The position numbers and the translations under genes were made by a program. A stretch of 58,371 bases of DNA from the NCBI GenBank assembly GCA_964570855.1, contig CAZMZR010000011.1, positions 1 through 58,371 of the forward strand, written 5' to 3'. The stretch is from JAFGPS01 sp964570855. Its GTDB lineage: Bacteria > Planctomycetota > Phycisphaerae > Sedimentisphaerales > Anaerobacaceae. Position 1 is the first letter of the stretch. The number at the start of each line of letters is the position of its first letter. Below, piece by piece: positions 9,193 to 19,072 of this stretch. The notes under the pieces are model-generated. The model was not told the DNA's origin and did no database searches. It saw only the letters and a program-made list of their open reading frames with translations.

Positions 9193-10620
9193 TCAGCCAT
9201 TCTTACACAACCATTGGTCTATAGCGGCCGCCGCTTCTCGTCCGCCATTAATTGCATGAACAACAAGTGAAGGGCCACAAACCGTATCACCGGCGGCAAA
9301 AACCTGTGGATTGTTGGTCTGGTAATCATCAACCGCCACATTGCCTTTGTCATCGAGTTTCAATTCCATATCCCTGATCAGACCTTCATGAACAACATGA
9401 ACAAATCCCGTTGCAAGAATTACCAGGTCCACATCGAGGACAAAATCGGTGCCGGGTATTTCTTTTATTTTCCAGTCACCTTTCTTTTTAAACCATTCAA
9501 TTTCACATGCGTGCAATTTATCAGCAATGATTCCGGCGCCCCCTGTAAATTCTTTAGTGCTTATCGACCACCGCCGTTCACAACCCTCTTCATGGGATGA
9601 AGTAGTTCGCATAATCCGCGGCCACATCGGCCAGGGTGTATCTTCAGGGCGTCTCTCAGGCGGCTTCGGTAAAATTTCCAATTGATATATTTTTTTCGCC
9701 CCCTGCCGACTCGCGGTTCCAACACAATCACTGCCTGTGTCTCCACCACCGATGACAACTACGATTTTATCTTTAGCAGTAACAAATTCCCGCTCATCAA
9801 ACGGCTCAGAGGAATTTATTTTATTCTGTGCGGTCAAGTATTCCATCGCAAACAGAATATTCTCATATCCTCTTCCGGGAATATTAAGGTCACGAGGCTG
9901 ACCCGCTCCCATCGTCAGGCAGATACAATCAAACATTTTCTGCAGATAGTGAGCGGAAAGGTCACTGCCGACATTCACACCTGTCTGAAACTGAACTCCC
10001 TCAGCCCGCAATTGTTCCAGTCTTCGGTCGATAATATGTTTTTCCATCTTGAAATCCGGAACACCGTAACGCAACAATCCTCCGATCCGCTCATCCTTTT
10101 CAAAGACAACGACATCATGTCCCGCTCGCGCTAATTGCTGCGCAGCAGCCAAGCCGGCAGGACCTGAGCCGATGACGGCAACACGCTTACCTGTCTCTTG
10201 TTCGGGCGGCATCGGCTTGATCCAGCCTTGTTCAAAACCTTTTTCAACAATCTGGTACTCTATATGTCGAATAAGGACGGGTTCGTCACTGATTCCAAGT
10301 GTACACGCCGTCTCGCATGGAGCCGGACAGAGACGGCCGGTAATCTCAGGAAAATTATTGGTCCAATGAAGCATCTGGCAAGCTTGCTCCCAACGATCCT
10401 TGTACACCAGCTCATTTAAGTCGGGAATGGAATTTTTCAACGGACAACCTATACCATGACAGAAAGGTATGCCGCAATCCATACACCTTCTTGCCTGTTG
10501 ATAGATTTCATCCGGACTCAGCGGCAATTCCAGTTCCCTGAAGTCATGAACCCGTTCTTCAATCGGCCGATACCCGACAGGCCGGCGTTTGTGCTTCAAG
10601 AATGCTTTGGGCTCACCCAT
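9193..10620 (-). CDS. gltD: Glutamate synthase small subunit
   Basis: 475 residues. The beta subunit of NADPH-dependent GOGAT passes electrons from NADPH to the large subunit, which makes glutamate from 2-oxoglutarate and the glutamine amide. Near residues 45-60 is a cysteine-rich segment (CMDCGIPFCHGIGCP) for iron-sulfur clusters. An FAD-binding GSGPAGLAAA motif lies at about 150 and an NAD(P)H-binding GGGDTGSDCVG at about 292; the end carries the FAD-contacting AAGD motif. Full length for the family. Its ATG overlaps the last 8 bases of gltB, so the two are translationally coupled as expected for a 1:1 complex. Confidence 0.96.
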   Translation of the reverse strand: MGEPKAFLKHKRRPVGYRPIEERVHDFRELELPLSPDEIYQQARRCMDCGIPFCHGIGCPLKNSIPDLNELVYKDRWEQACQMLHWTNNFPEITGRLCPAPCETACTLGISDEPVLIRHIEYQIVEKGFEQGWIKPMPPEQETGKRVAVIGSGPAGLAAAQQLARAGHDVVVFEKDERIGGLLRYGVPDFKMEKHIIDRRLEQLRAEGVQFQTGVNVGSDLSAHYLQKMFDCICLTMGAGQPRDLNIPGRGYENILFAMEYLTAQNKINSSEPFDEREFVTAKDKIVVVIGGGDTGSDCVGTASRQGAKKIYQLEILPKPPERRPEDTPWPMWPRIMRTTSSHEEGCERRWSISTKEFTGGAGIIADKLHACEIEWFKKKGDWKIKEIPGTDFVLDVDLVILATGFVHVVHEGLIRDMELKLDDKGNVAVDDYQTNNPQVFAAGDTVCGPSLVVHAINGGREAAAAIDQWLCKNG

Positions 10621-13600
10621 AAAACACCTCCTCAGTTGCAGGTGTCGTATCAGTGTCGCGCTGTTCGGCTGCTCTCATCTTCTCCAGAGCCTTGCGATAA
10701 TCTATCGGGACGACTTTAACAAATTTACCAACCATATCCGGCCATGCTTCCAAAATACGTCCCGCCTGCACACTGCCGGTCAATTTCAAATGACGCTCAA
10801 CTAAACCCTTTAACAATTGTTTATCATCTTCCTTCCAGACGCTTTCCAACTCCACCATGTCAAGATTGCAAAGAGTATCGAACAACTGCATCTCATCAAG
10901 GACATAGGCAATGCCCCCACTCATGCCCGCGGCAAAATTACATCCCGTCTGGCCAAGCACTATAACCGTTCCACCGGTCATATACTCACAGCAATGGTCG
11001 CCAACACCTTCTACGACAGCTACCGCCCCGCTGTTGCGAACCGCAAAACGTTCACCTGCTACACCGTTAATAAACACTTCGCCGGATGTGGCGCCGTATA
11101 AAAGTGTATTACCGACAATAATATTCTCATGTTCCGTAAAGTTTGATTTTTCAGGCGTCTTGACAATTATTCGACCGCCGGAAAGGCTTTTGCCCAGATA
11201 GTCATTGCTCTCACCGATAAGTTTTAAAGTTATACCGGGTACAAGAAAAGCACCAAAACTCTGGCCCGCCGAACCGCGGAAAATAATTTCAATAGAATCA
11301 TCCGGTAATCCCTGAGCACCGTATCTTTTCACTATGTGATTACTCAGAATTGCCCCTACTGTTCGATTCGTATTGCGAATCGGCATTTCGATCACGATAT
11401 TTTTTTTCTTTTCAACAGCCGGTTTTACTTTCTCCAAAATCTGCCAATCAATATGGTCATTAATCTTAACCGGCTGCTTGGAGCTAAGGTGTATGGCTCT
11501 GCCATCGGTAACATCCAATTGATGGAAAATAGAAGTAAAATCAAGGCCTTTTGCTTTCCAATGGTCGGTCGCTTTTTGAACATTCAGGTGCTTTACTTTA
11601 CCTATCATATCTTCAAATTTTCTAAAGCCAAGCTGAGCCATAATTTGACGCACTTCTTCAGCCACAAAAAACATAAATCGCTGAATGTATTCCGGCTTAC
11701 CCGCAAATCGCGCCCTCAGTTCCGGGTCCTGTGTGGCAATTCCATACGCGCAGGCACCTTCATGGCACTTCCGCAATAATGTACACCCAAGTGTCACCAG
11801 AGCGGCGGTCCCGAAACCGAATTGCTCGGCTCCGAGCAGCGCTGCGACAACAACATCCCTGCCGGTTTTCAACTGACCATCCGTTTGAACCCTTATTCGA
11901 TCGCGCAAGCCGTTCATTACAAGGACCTGTTGCGTTTCCGCCAGGCCGAGCTCCCAGGGGCAACCTGCATGTTTGATCGAAGAAAGCGGACTTGCGCCGG
12001 TTCCGCCGTCATGGCCGCTGATAAGCACCTCATCAGCGTTGCCTTTGGCAACACCGGCGGCAATCGTCCCAACACCAATTTCGGCAACAAGCTTAACCGA
12101 TACTTTAACACCCGGATTGCTGCACTTGAGGTCGTATATAAGCTGCGCCAGGTCCTCAATCGAATATATATCGTGATGAGGCGGCGGCGATATCAGTGTC
12201 ACTCCCGGGGTAGAATATCGCATCACGGCGATTTCCTCGGTTACTTTGTGTCCCGGCAACTGGCCGCCTTCACCCGGCTTTGCCCCCTGCGCTATCTTAA
12301 TTTGCAATTCCTTAGCGTGGGCAAGATAATTTGCAGTAACACCGAATCGGGCACTGGCGACCTGTTTTATAGCACAGTTCTTCGAGTCACCATTGGGCTC
12401 AGGAACATACCTTGATGGATTCTCACCACCTTCACCCGTGTTACTCATTGCACCCAAACGATTCATCGCGATCGCCACGCATTCATGCGCCTCTTTGCTG
12501 ATAGAGCCGTGACTCATAGCACCGGTGCAAAATCTTTTCACAATCTGCTCTGCAGGTTCAACTTCATCAATCGGAACCGAACGGCCGGGAACAAACTCAA
12601 ACAAACCCCGCAAAGTGCACAAGTGCCGCGATTGCTCATTCACCGCCCGTGAATAATCAGCATAAGCGTTCGCATCGTCAAATTTAACCGCATGTTGCAA
12701 TCGTGAAACCGTGATCGGGTTCCAGAGATGCCGTTCACCTGTGTGTCTGTAATGATATTCACCACCAAAATCCAGCTCAAGCGCCCCGGCGGGGCGCTGC
12801 TCAAAAGCCGACCGATGCCGAGCAAGTGCTTCCTGAGCTATTTCATTCAAGCCTATTCCACTAATGCGTGAACTTGTACCTGTAAAATATTCATCAATGA
12901 CGGAACTATGCAGTCCAATCGCCTCAAACAACTGGGCACCGGCATAGCTTCGCAGTGTCGAGATACCCATTTTACTCATCGTTTTCAGGATACCCTTTTT
13001 TACTGCGGCAATATAGTTATCCGCAATCTGGATCGACTCGATCCTGGTGGGTAGATCACCCTGTCGATGCAAATCATCAAGTATCTCAAAAGCCATATAA
13101 GGATTAATTGCATTAGCACCATAGCCACATAAAAGGCAAAAATGCATAACCTCTCTCGGCTCACCAGTTTCGACAATTAATCCCGCCTGTCCGCGAAGTC
13201 CACGATTAAGCAAACCGTGATGAACCGCTGCAGTGGCCAACAGAGACGGAATCGGCACCTTAGTTTCACTGACTCCACGATCACTGATGACTATCAACGA
13301 CGCCCCTTCTTTGATTGCCTGTTCGGCGTTGTCAATTAATGATACGAGCTCTTTGCGAAGACTATCAGCAGTATTGGATGTATCTGCCTCAAAAATAGCA
13401 GAAACTGTTGCAACCTTGAAATCGTCCCGGCTGACAGAACGCAAACGCTCAATGTCTTCATTGGTCAGAATCGGATGTGGTAATTTTAACTGTCTGCAGT
13501 GCTCGGGTGTTTCGGATAAAATATTTCGCTTCTTGCCTGTAAAGACCATCAGACTCATTACCAATCCTTCGCGTAACGGGTCAATCGCCGGATTTGTTAC

Positions 13601-15169
13601 CTGAGCGAAAAGCTGCTTGAAATAATTGAATAACAGCTTGGGTTTCTCAGACAATACCGCCAGTGGCGTATCGTTGCCCATTGAACCTACCGGCTCCTGG
13701 CCGTGAACAGCCATGGGCATTAAAATCATCTTTAGCTCTTCATGTGTATATCCAAACACCCGCATTCTTCGAGCTATAGTGTCCGGATCGCTTTTAACAA
13801 GATTGGGCGTATCAAATAAACCGCGAAGCTCGATTCTGTTTTCATCGAGCCACCTGCGATAGGGCTTTTGCCGGGCAATTTTCCCTTTTATTTCGTTGTC
13901 CGAGACTTCCCGTTCCTGACTCGTATCAACCAAAAACATATGGCCCGGCCTGAGACGTCCTTTTTTACGGATTTTCTCAGGTGGAAATTCCACGACTCCG
14001 GCTTCGCTGGCTATCACCGCCAGACCATCGGTTGTGACTAAATACCGGCAGGGTCTTAAACCATTACGGTCAAGCGTTCCACCTATAAGGCGTCCATCAG
14101 TGAACACCATCGCTGCAGGCCCATCCCACGGCTCCAATATCGATGAATGGTACTCATAAAAAGCACGTTTATCCGTACTGATATGATACTTCGGCCCAAA
14201 AGCTTCCGGAATCATCATCATCATTGAATGGGGCATGCTCCGACCCGACCGTACCAAAAGCTCAAGTAAGCCGTCGAAGCATGCAGAGTCACTCATTTCC
14301 GGCATAAGAACCGGCAACAAGTCACCAAGGTCATCCCCGAAAACCTCACTGGTCATTACCGGTTCGCGAGACCGCATCCAGTTTCGATTACCGCTGAGCG
14401 TATTTATCTCACCATTATGGGCGATACACCGAAAAGGCTGGGCAAGTTGCCAGTTCGGAAATGTGTTCGTGCTATAGCGCTGGTGTACAATTGCAAGCGC
14501 CGAGACAACACGTTTGTCCGCAAGATCAGGGTAATACTCAAACAACTGCCGGGCCATGAACATGCCCTTGTAACAAATTGTCCTGCAAGATAGAGATGTT
14601 ATATAGAAATCCCGTCCCTGGTCACCGAATTTCTCTCTCACCAATTTCTCGGCCCGCCTGCGTACCAGATACAATCGCCGCTCCAAATCCTCATCCTCAA
14701 AACCGGAGCCATCCACAAAAATCTGTCTGATGAAAGGTTCGGCCTCCAGGGCAATTTTACCAAGGCAATCCCTGAATGTCGGAACTTCCCGCCATCCCAG
14801 CACCTTCACGCCATAATAACCTATAGCAGTTTCAAGTATCTCATCGCATCGCTCCCTGATTTTGGCATCTTTCGAGCCAAATACCATACCAACGCCGTAT
14901 TGCAGGGAATCAGGCAACGAAAATCCTGTTTCAACCACTTCGTCATGAAAAAACTCGTGCGGTATCTGGAAGAGAATTCCCGCACCATCCCCGGTGGTCT
15001 CATCGGCCCCGGCTGCCCCACGATGGTGCAGGTTGAGAAGAATTTGCTTGCCGTATTCAATAATCGAATGCTGCCGTTCGCCTGAGATATTTACAACCGC
15101 ACCAATACCACAGGCATCGTGCTCATTCCGAATTTCATATAAACCTTGATTTTTTTGTTTTAAACCCAT
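10613..15169 (-). CDS. gltB: Glutamate synthase large subunit
   Basis: 1518 residues from the ATG at 15169. A longer frame begins at TTG 15220, but the ATG puts the catalytic Cys (EHDACGIG) at residue 20, as in the Bacillus enzyme, after a short propeptide. Order: class-II glutaminase (about 20-420), central domain, FMN-binding synthase domain with GEGGENPSRY and PGEGGQLPG motifs, a 3Fe-4S motif spaced C-x5-C-x4-C (LGCTLLRKCHEGAC), then the C-terminal GXGXG beta-helix. With gltD it forms GOGAT, which works with glutamine synthetase encoded just upstream. No clear ribosome site precedes either start. No sigma-54 promoter was seen in the 340 bases upstream. Confidence 0.96.
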   Translation of the reverse strand: MGLKQKNQGLYEIRNEHDACGIGAVVNISGERQHSIIEYGKQILLNLHHRGAAGADETTGDGAGILFQIPHEFFHDEVVETGFSLPDSLQYGVGMVFGSKDAKIRERCDEILETAIGYYGVKVLGWREVPTFRDCLGKIALEAEPFIRQIFVDGSGFEDEDLERRLYLVRRRAEKLVREKFGDQGRDFYITSLSCRTICYKGMFMARQLFEYYPDLADKRVVSALAIVHQRYSTNTFPNWQLAQPFRCIAHNGEINTLSGNRNWMRSREPVMTSEVFGDDLGDLLPVLMPEMSDSACFDGLLELLVRSGRSMPHSMMMMIPEAFGPKYHISTDKRAFYEYHSSILEPWDGPAAMVFTDGRLIGGTLDRNGLRPCRYLVTTDGLAVIASEAGVVEFPPEKIRKKGRLRPGHMFLVDTSQEREVSDNEIKGKIARQKPYRRWLDENRIELRGLFDTPNLVKSDPDTIARRMRVFGYTHEELKMILMPMAVHGQEPVGSMGNDTPLAVLSEKPKLLFNYFKQLFAQVTNPAIDPLREGLVMSLMVFTGKKRNILSETPEHCRQLKLPHPILTNEDIERLRSVSRDDFKVATVSAIFEADTSNTADSLRKELVSLIDNAEQAIKEGASLIVISDRGVSETKVPIPSLLATAAVHHGLLNRGLRGQAGLIVETGEPREVMHFCLLCGYGANAINPYMAFEILDDLHRQGDLPTRIESIQIADNYIAAVKKGILKTMSKMGISTLRSYAGAQLFEAIGLHSSVIDEYFTGTSSRISGIGLNEIAQEALARHRSAFEQRPAGALELDFGGEYHYRHTGERHLWNPITVSRLQHAVKFDDANAYADYSRAVNEQSRHLCTLRGLFEFVPGRSVPIDEVEPAEQIVKRFCTGAMSHGSISKEAHECVAIAMNRLGAMSNTGEGGENPSRYVPEPNGDSKNCAIKQVASARFGVTANYLAHAKELQIKIAQGAKPGEGGQLPGHKVTEEIAVMRYSTPGVTLISPPPHHDIYSIEDLAQLIYDLKCSNPGVKVSVKLVAEIGVGTIAAGVAKGNADEVLISGHDGGTGASPLSSIKHAGCPWELGLAETQQVLVMNGLRDRIRVQTDGQLKTGRDVVVAALLGAEQFGFGTAALVTLGCTLLRKCHEGACAYGIATQDPELRARFAGKPEYIQRFMFFVAEEVRQIMAQLGFRKFEDMIGKVKHLNVQKATDHWKAKGLDFTSIFHQLDVTDGRAIHLSSKQPVKINDHIDWQILEKVKPAVEKKKNIVIEMPIRNTNRTVGAILSNHIVKRYGAQGLPDDSIEIIFRGSAGQSFGAFLVPGITLKLIGESNDYLGKSLSGGRIIVKTPEKSNFTEHENIIVGNTLLYGATSGEVFINGVAGERFAVRNSGAVAVVEGVGDHCCEYMTGGTVIVLGQTGCNFAAGMSGGIAYVLDEMQLFDTLCNLDMVELESVWKEDDKQLLKGLVERHLKLTGSVQAGRILEAWPDMVGKFVKVVPIDYRKALEKMRAAEQRDTDTTPATEEVFYG

Positions 15170-15387
15170 TACATTCGTTTTACTTATTATCAGTTTATGA
15201 GTTTCTTTTATTGCTCTCAAGCAGCTTTGCTATATACATTCCTTAAATAGTATACGCTAATTTCCTGACTACGACAGACAGATTCCTCTAATACCTACTA
15301 TAAAACATTTTAATAGAACTTTAAGTAATTCTTATATGCAGTCTGTATATATTAAAATTAGCAGGTGATTATTATAAGTATAATAGA

Positions 15388-15447
15388 TAAAGGCTTGCTC
15401 TTTGATACAATCCTTAACTCGGCTTAGTAATCGTAAGCAAGCCTTTA
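15388..15447. repeat. Perfect 12-bp inverted repeat between glnA and gltB
   Basis: TAAAGGCTTGCT at 15388-15399 is repeated inverted as AGCAAGCCTTTA at 15436-15447, with 36 bases between. It lies downstream of glnA and upstream of gltB on the minus strand. It could be a long-loop terminator or attenuator, or an operator; there is no adjacent T-tract. Confidence 0.5.
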
Positions 15448-15470
15448 CCATTATCCAGAGCTTATCTTAA

Positions 15471-15498
15471 GAGAATTTAAAGTGGTCTCTAAATTCTC
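15471..15498 (-). terminator. Hairpin just downstream of glnA
   Basis: GAGAATTTA at 15471-15479 pairs with TAAATTCTC at 15490-15498, with a 10-base loop. It begins 12 bases after the glnA stop. The stem is AT-rich and no U-run follows, so termination, if any, would be partial, allowing some readthrough toward gltB. Confidence 0.4.
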
Positions 15499-15509
15499 CT
15501 TATAATTCA

Positions 15510-16922
15510 TTAAGAGTCATAGTACAGGTGGAACTCATGCGGATGAGGACGCAGGTGCATAGGCTTGATTTCCTCTTCTCGCTTCCAATTAATCCATGTC
15601 CGAACCAAATCCTCCGTAAAAACACCACCTTCGACCAGAAATTCATAGTCGGCCTCAAGTGCATCAATTGCCTCTTCCAGTGAGCCCGGTGTATGTCTGT
15701 ACTTGGCAAGCTCTTCTGCACTGAGCTCATAAATGTCAAAATCCAGCGGTTCGCCCGGATCGATTTTATTCTTGACGCCGTCAATCGCCGCCATCAGCAT
15801 TGCCGTCCATGCCAGATATCCATTGGCCGTCGGATCGGGACAACGGAACTCAAGACGCTTGGCCTTTGGACTCGGAGAATACATAGGAATCCGAACACCA
15901 GCGGAACGATTACGGGCACTCATTACCAGATTCACCGGCGCTTCAAATCCCGGTACCAGCCGGCGATAAGAATTTGTGGTCGGGGCGGCAAAAGCCAGTA
16001 TCGCAGGTGCATGTTTCAGCAGCCCGCCCGCACAATACAATCCAAGATCGCTTAAACCGGCATATTTGTCACCTGCAAAGAGCGGCTTACCGCCCTTCCA
16101 TAATGAAAAGTGTGAGTGCATCCCGCTGCCGTTGTCATCAAAAACTGGTTTAGGCATAAATGTCACCGTCTTGCCGTTACGCTTTGCCACATTCTTGATA
16201 ATATATTTAAACCACATGAACTGGTCGCCCATCTTTACTAAATCATCAAACCTCATGTCAATCTCAGCTTGACCTGCGGTCGCAACTTCGTGGTGATGGG
16301 CTTCAACCTTGATGCCGATTTTCTGCATTTCATAAACCATCTCGCCCCGGAGGTCGTGGTAAGTGTCGGTCGGACTGACCGGGAAGTATCCACCCTTAAA
16401 GCTCGGCTTATACCCAAGGTTCGGCTCCTCGAACCGGGCGGTGTTCCATGCTCCTTCCACCGAGTCAATTTGATACATCCCGCGGTGCTGATTCTGTTCA
16501 TATCGCACTTCATCGAAAATAAAGAATTCAGGCTCCGGCCCAATATAACATGTATCCGCGATACCTGTCTCCTTAAGATACGCCGCACCCTTGCGGGCAA
16601 TGTGACGCGGATCACGCGTATAGCTTTCTTTTGTTATAGGGTCAACGATGTTCGCGATTACACTAATGGTCGGCTCCTTGAAGAACGGATCGATCACTCC
16701 CGTAGCCGGATCAGGTACCGCAAGCATATCAGACATGTGGATATCCTGCCAGCCGCGAATACTCGAACCGTCAAAGCCCAAACCATCCTCGAAAACACTT
16801 TCATCAAACAATTCGATTGGGTAGGAACAGTGCTGCCAAGTGCCCAAAAGGTCAACAAACTTCAGGTCAACCATTTTCGCATTTTTTTTCTTTGCAAATT
16901 CAAAAAAATCTTTTGGTGTCAT
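15510..16922 (-). CDS. glnA: Glutamine synthetase type I
   Basis: 470 residues, the usual length for GS-I. It joins ammonium to glutamate using ATP in a cytoplasmic dodecamer. Visible: the beta-grasp N-terminus, DGSSIRGW near residue 52, the GPEPEFFIF metal/ATP motif near 128, and NGSGMHSHFSLW. The adenylylation loop (LDFDIYELSAEE, near residue 400) keeps the tyrosine modified by adenylyltransferase in the GS-I-beta class. GGAAG precedes the ATG. It lies 94 bases downstream of a PII gene, which follows an ammonium transporter, so amt-glnB-glnA probably share the sigma-54 promoter at 18824-18838; a separate promoter in the 94 bases cannot be excluded. Confidence 0.97.
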   Translation of the reverse strand: MTPKDFFEFAKKKNAKMVDLKFVDLLGTWQHCSYPIELFDESVFEDGLGFDGSSIRGWQDIHMSDMLAVPDPATGVIDPFFKEPTISVIANIVDPITKESYTRDPRHIARKGAAYLKETGIADTCYIGPEPEFFIFDEVRYEQNQHRGMYQIDSVEGAWNTARFEEPNLGYKPSFKGGYFPVSPTDTYHDLRGEMVYEMQKIGIKVEAHHHEVATAGQAEIDMRFDDLVKMGDQFMWFKYIIKNVAKRNGKTVTFMPKPVFDDNGSGMHSHFSLWKGGKPLFAGDKYAGLSDLGLYCAGGLLKHAPAILAFAAPTTNSYRRLVPGFEAPVNLVMSARNRSAGVRIPMYSPSPKAKRLEFRCPDPTANGYLAWTAMLMAAIDGVKNKIDPGEPLDFDIYELSAEELAKYRHTPGSLEEAIDALEADYEFLVEGGVFTEDLVRTWINWKREEEIKPMHLRPHPHEFHLYYDS

Positions 16923-17016
16923 TATTACTTCCTTTCATTAACAGAAATTAAACTGCTCGTTAAAACTCTTTATAAGTTTTTATTGTTATATTTCGTTTCA
17001 ATCCAACCGGTAAATA

Positions 17017-17358
17017 TTATCCGATAGCTAATTTTCCTTTCTCACCGGTTCTAATGCGAATGCATTCCTCCAAATCCAGTGTAAAAATCTTCCCATCACC
17101 GATGTTGCCGGACCTTGCGCCACCCGTAATAGCATCGACAGCTAGTTCTACATACTCATCATTAACCGCTATCTCCAGTTTTATCTTCTTCAGGAGATTT
17201 CCCGGTTCCTTATGGCTTCTGTATACTTCTGCAACTCCCTGCTGCCGGCCTCTGCCAATAACACTCGAAACCGTAACTAAGTGTATCTCCTTCTCTGTCA
17301 GTCTCTTAAGCACATCATCGAGACGGTCAGGCTGAATAATACCGATTATGTATTTCAT
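17017..17358 (-). CDS. glnB: PII nitrogen regulatory protein, first copy
   Basis: 113 residues, full-length PII. These trimeric proteins sense ATP/ADP and 2-oxoglutarate and control transporters and enzymes of nitrogen uptake. The T-loop reads GRGRQQGVAEVYRSHKEPG. Gln39 and Lys58, which contact 2-oxoglutarate, are kept, and so is Tyr46, but position 51 is Glu instead of the uridylylated Tyr of enteric GlnB. The B-loop TGGARSGNIGDGKIF is canonical. It begins 21 bases after the amt stop and precedes glnA. Its T-loop differs clearly from the two other PII copies here, so it likely has a separate partner. Confidence 0.95.
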   Translation of the reverse strand: MKYIIGIIQPDRLDDVLKRLTEKEIHLVTVSSVIGRGRQQGVAEVYRSHKEPGNLLKKIKLEIAVNDEYVELAVDAITGGARSGNIGDGKIFTLDLEECIRIRTGEKGKLAIG

Positions 17359-17379
17359 AAAAATCGTATCCTTTCTATG

Positions 17380-18735
17380 CTAACTAATCAGCGTGTATGC
17401 ACCCTCTCGATGCTGCGTTAGGTCAAGACCAACACGCTCTTCGTGTTCGCTTACTCTGAGCTTCATTACGACATCCACGAACTTGAGAAGAACATAGCTG
17501 ATGATAAAAGAGAACGCAACTACAATAAGCACCATCTTAACTTGTATCCACAATTGCATCGGATTGCCATGTAATAATCCATCAGCACCATCCGGATTAA
17601 CAGCCTTCGTGGCCCATATACCTGTTGCAATAACTCCCCAGATACCTCCAATTCCATGCACACCAAAAGCATCCAATGTGTCGTCGTAATTAAATCTCGT
17701 TTTCAAACAAGTCACTGCCAGCCATGTAAGGATACCAGCACCTATACCTATCCATATTGCTCCGGTCGGTGTTACAAACCCGGAAGCCGGGGTGACTGCC
17801 GCCAGACCTGCAATTGCCCCCGTAATCATACCTAACGTAGTAGGTTTCTTATATTTGAGCCAGTCAAGCAACGACCAGGTTGCACCGGCAACGGCGCCAG
17901 CTATGTGTGTCGCGGTAAATGCACTACCCGCCAAGGCTCCTGATTTCAGTGCGCTGCCGGCGTTGAAACCAAACCACCCGAACCAGAGAAGACCTGCACC
18001 CAAAACGGCAAATGGCAGATTATGCGGTGGGGAAACGCTTTCCGGATAATCCTGCCGTTTTCCCAGCACCAAGGCCGCAGCTAAAGATGTTATTCCGGCG
18101 TTAATATGAACCACGGCTCCTCCCGCAAAATCCAGAGCTCCTGCACTTTTCAAAAAACCTCCGACACCCCAAATCCAGTGTGCCACAGGGTCATAAACAA
18201 TAGTTGCCCATAACAGCGTAAAAACACAAAACGAAGAAAACCTCATCCGTTCGGCAAATGCACCGATGATCAATGCCGGTGTTATCACGGCAAACATCAT
18301 CTGAAACATCATAAACATCTGGTGCGGTATGGTCGAAGCATAGTCAACGTTCGGTTCCATCCCAACGCCTTTGAGCCCGAGCCATTCCAGCCCGCCGATG
18401 ATCGACCCCTTGTCAGGCCCGAACGACAAACTATACCCAAGCAATACCCATTGCAAACTTACAATGCATAGTATCATAAGACATTGCATGAGCACCGACA
18501 GCATATTCTTCCGGCGAACAAGTCCGCCATAGAAGAACGCCAGACCAGGCGTCATCAGCATTACTAGAGCAGCACTAACCAAGACCCAGGCCGTATCTCC
18601 TGAATCTATCACCGGTTTGACAAGTTCAGTTACACCAATACTTTCTGAAGCCCATGCGCTTGTGCTGGATAGAAAAATTGTACAGGTAATCACAAAGCAT
18701 AACGATAGAACCTTACCTTTGGGTTTTCTGACCAT
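17380..18735 (-). CDS. amt: Ammonium transporter, first copy
   Basis: 451 residues. A signal-like N-terminus (about 10-28, ending AWA) precedes eleven predicted membrane helices of the Amt/Mep/Rh fold. Both pore histidines are present, in VVHINAGITS and FGVHGIGGIWG, as is the phenylalanine-rich entry (GLAFFYGGLVRRKN). It conducts ammonium or ammonia across the inner membrane and is typically blocked by PII, whose gene follows 21 bases downstream. It is less like the other two Amt proteins here than they are to each other. GGAG precedes the ATG. A sigma-54 promoter and two putative activator sites lie upstream. Confidence 0.95.
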   Translation of the reverse strand: MVRKPKGKVLSLCFVITCTIFLSSTSAWASESIGVTELVKPVIDSGDTAWVLVSAALVMLMTPGLAFFYGGLVRRKNMLSVLMQCLMILCIVSLQWVLLGYSLSFGPDKGSIIGGLEWLGLKGVGMEPNVDYASTIPHQMFMMFQMMFAVITPALIIGAFAERMRFSSFCVFTLLWATIVYDPVAHWIWGVGGFLKSAGALDFAGGAVVHINAGITSLAAALVLGKRQDYPESVSPPHNLPFAVLGAGLLWFGWFGFNAGSALKSGALAGSAFTATHIAGAVAGATWSLLDWLKYKKPTTLGMITGAIAGLAAVTPASGFVTPTGAIWIGIGAGILTWLAVTCLKTRFNYDDTLDAFGVHGIGGIWGVIATGIWATKAVNPDGADGLLHGNPMQLWIQVKMVLIVVAFSFIISYVLLKFVDVVMKLRVSEHEERVGLDLTQHREGAYTLIS

Positions 18736-18823
18736 TACTTCAGTTTCTCCAATTTAGGGCTATTTTATATTTACTATTCCGCTATATAAAATGCATAATA
18801 TAGCTCTGGCAGTAATTGTTATT

Positions 18824-18838
18824 ACAAATAATGTGCCA
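18824..18838 (-). promoter_or_regulatory. Sigma-54 promoter of amt(1)-glnB-(glnA)
   Basis: Minus strand reads TGGCACATTATTTGT: the -24 TGGCAC is perfect and the -12 element is TTGT instead of TTGC, at the right spacing. It lies about 90 bases before the amt start. Confidence 0.7.
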
Positions 18839-18929
18839 GGTTAGGTAATCTCCTTAATAAACATACTTAAATCTATATTAAAAAGAAAGTTATAATTACT
18901 TCACTATGTTTCTTAACTACCCTTAAACA

Positions 18930-18974
18930 CTACATTATTGTAGATAATCCTAAAAAATACTTACATTATTGTAG
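18930..18974. promoter_or_regulatory. Paired activator sites upstream of amt(1)
   Basis: CTACATTATTGTAG at 18930-18943 and TTACATTATTGTAG at 18961-18974 are identical over 13 bases and are 31 bp apart, about three helical turns. They start about 90 bp upstream of the sigma-54 promoter, where enhancer-binding activators sit. The core ACA-N4-TGT has dyad symmetry. Related sites lie upstream of the two other amt operons. Confidence 0.6.
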
Positions 18975-19072
18975 TTATTTTTAACCAGTCGGAATTCTTC
19001 GAATAGCTCGTACTATATGCCCTCTTTGGGGATCCTATAACGGATAATTCAATAATTAAACCTTCCGACCAC

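Noticed and set aside
15170..15220. N-terminal extension of gltB from a TTG
   Set aside because: The ATG at 15169 gives the usual short propeptide before the catalytic cysteine; the extension has no homology that I recognise.
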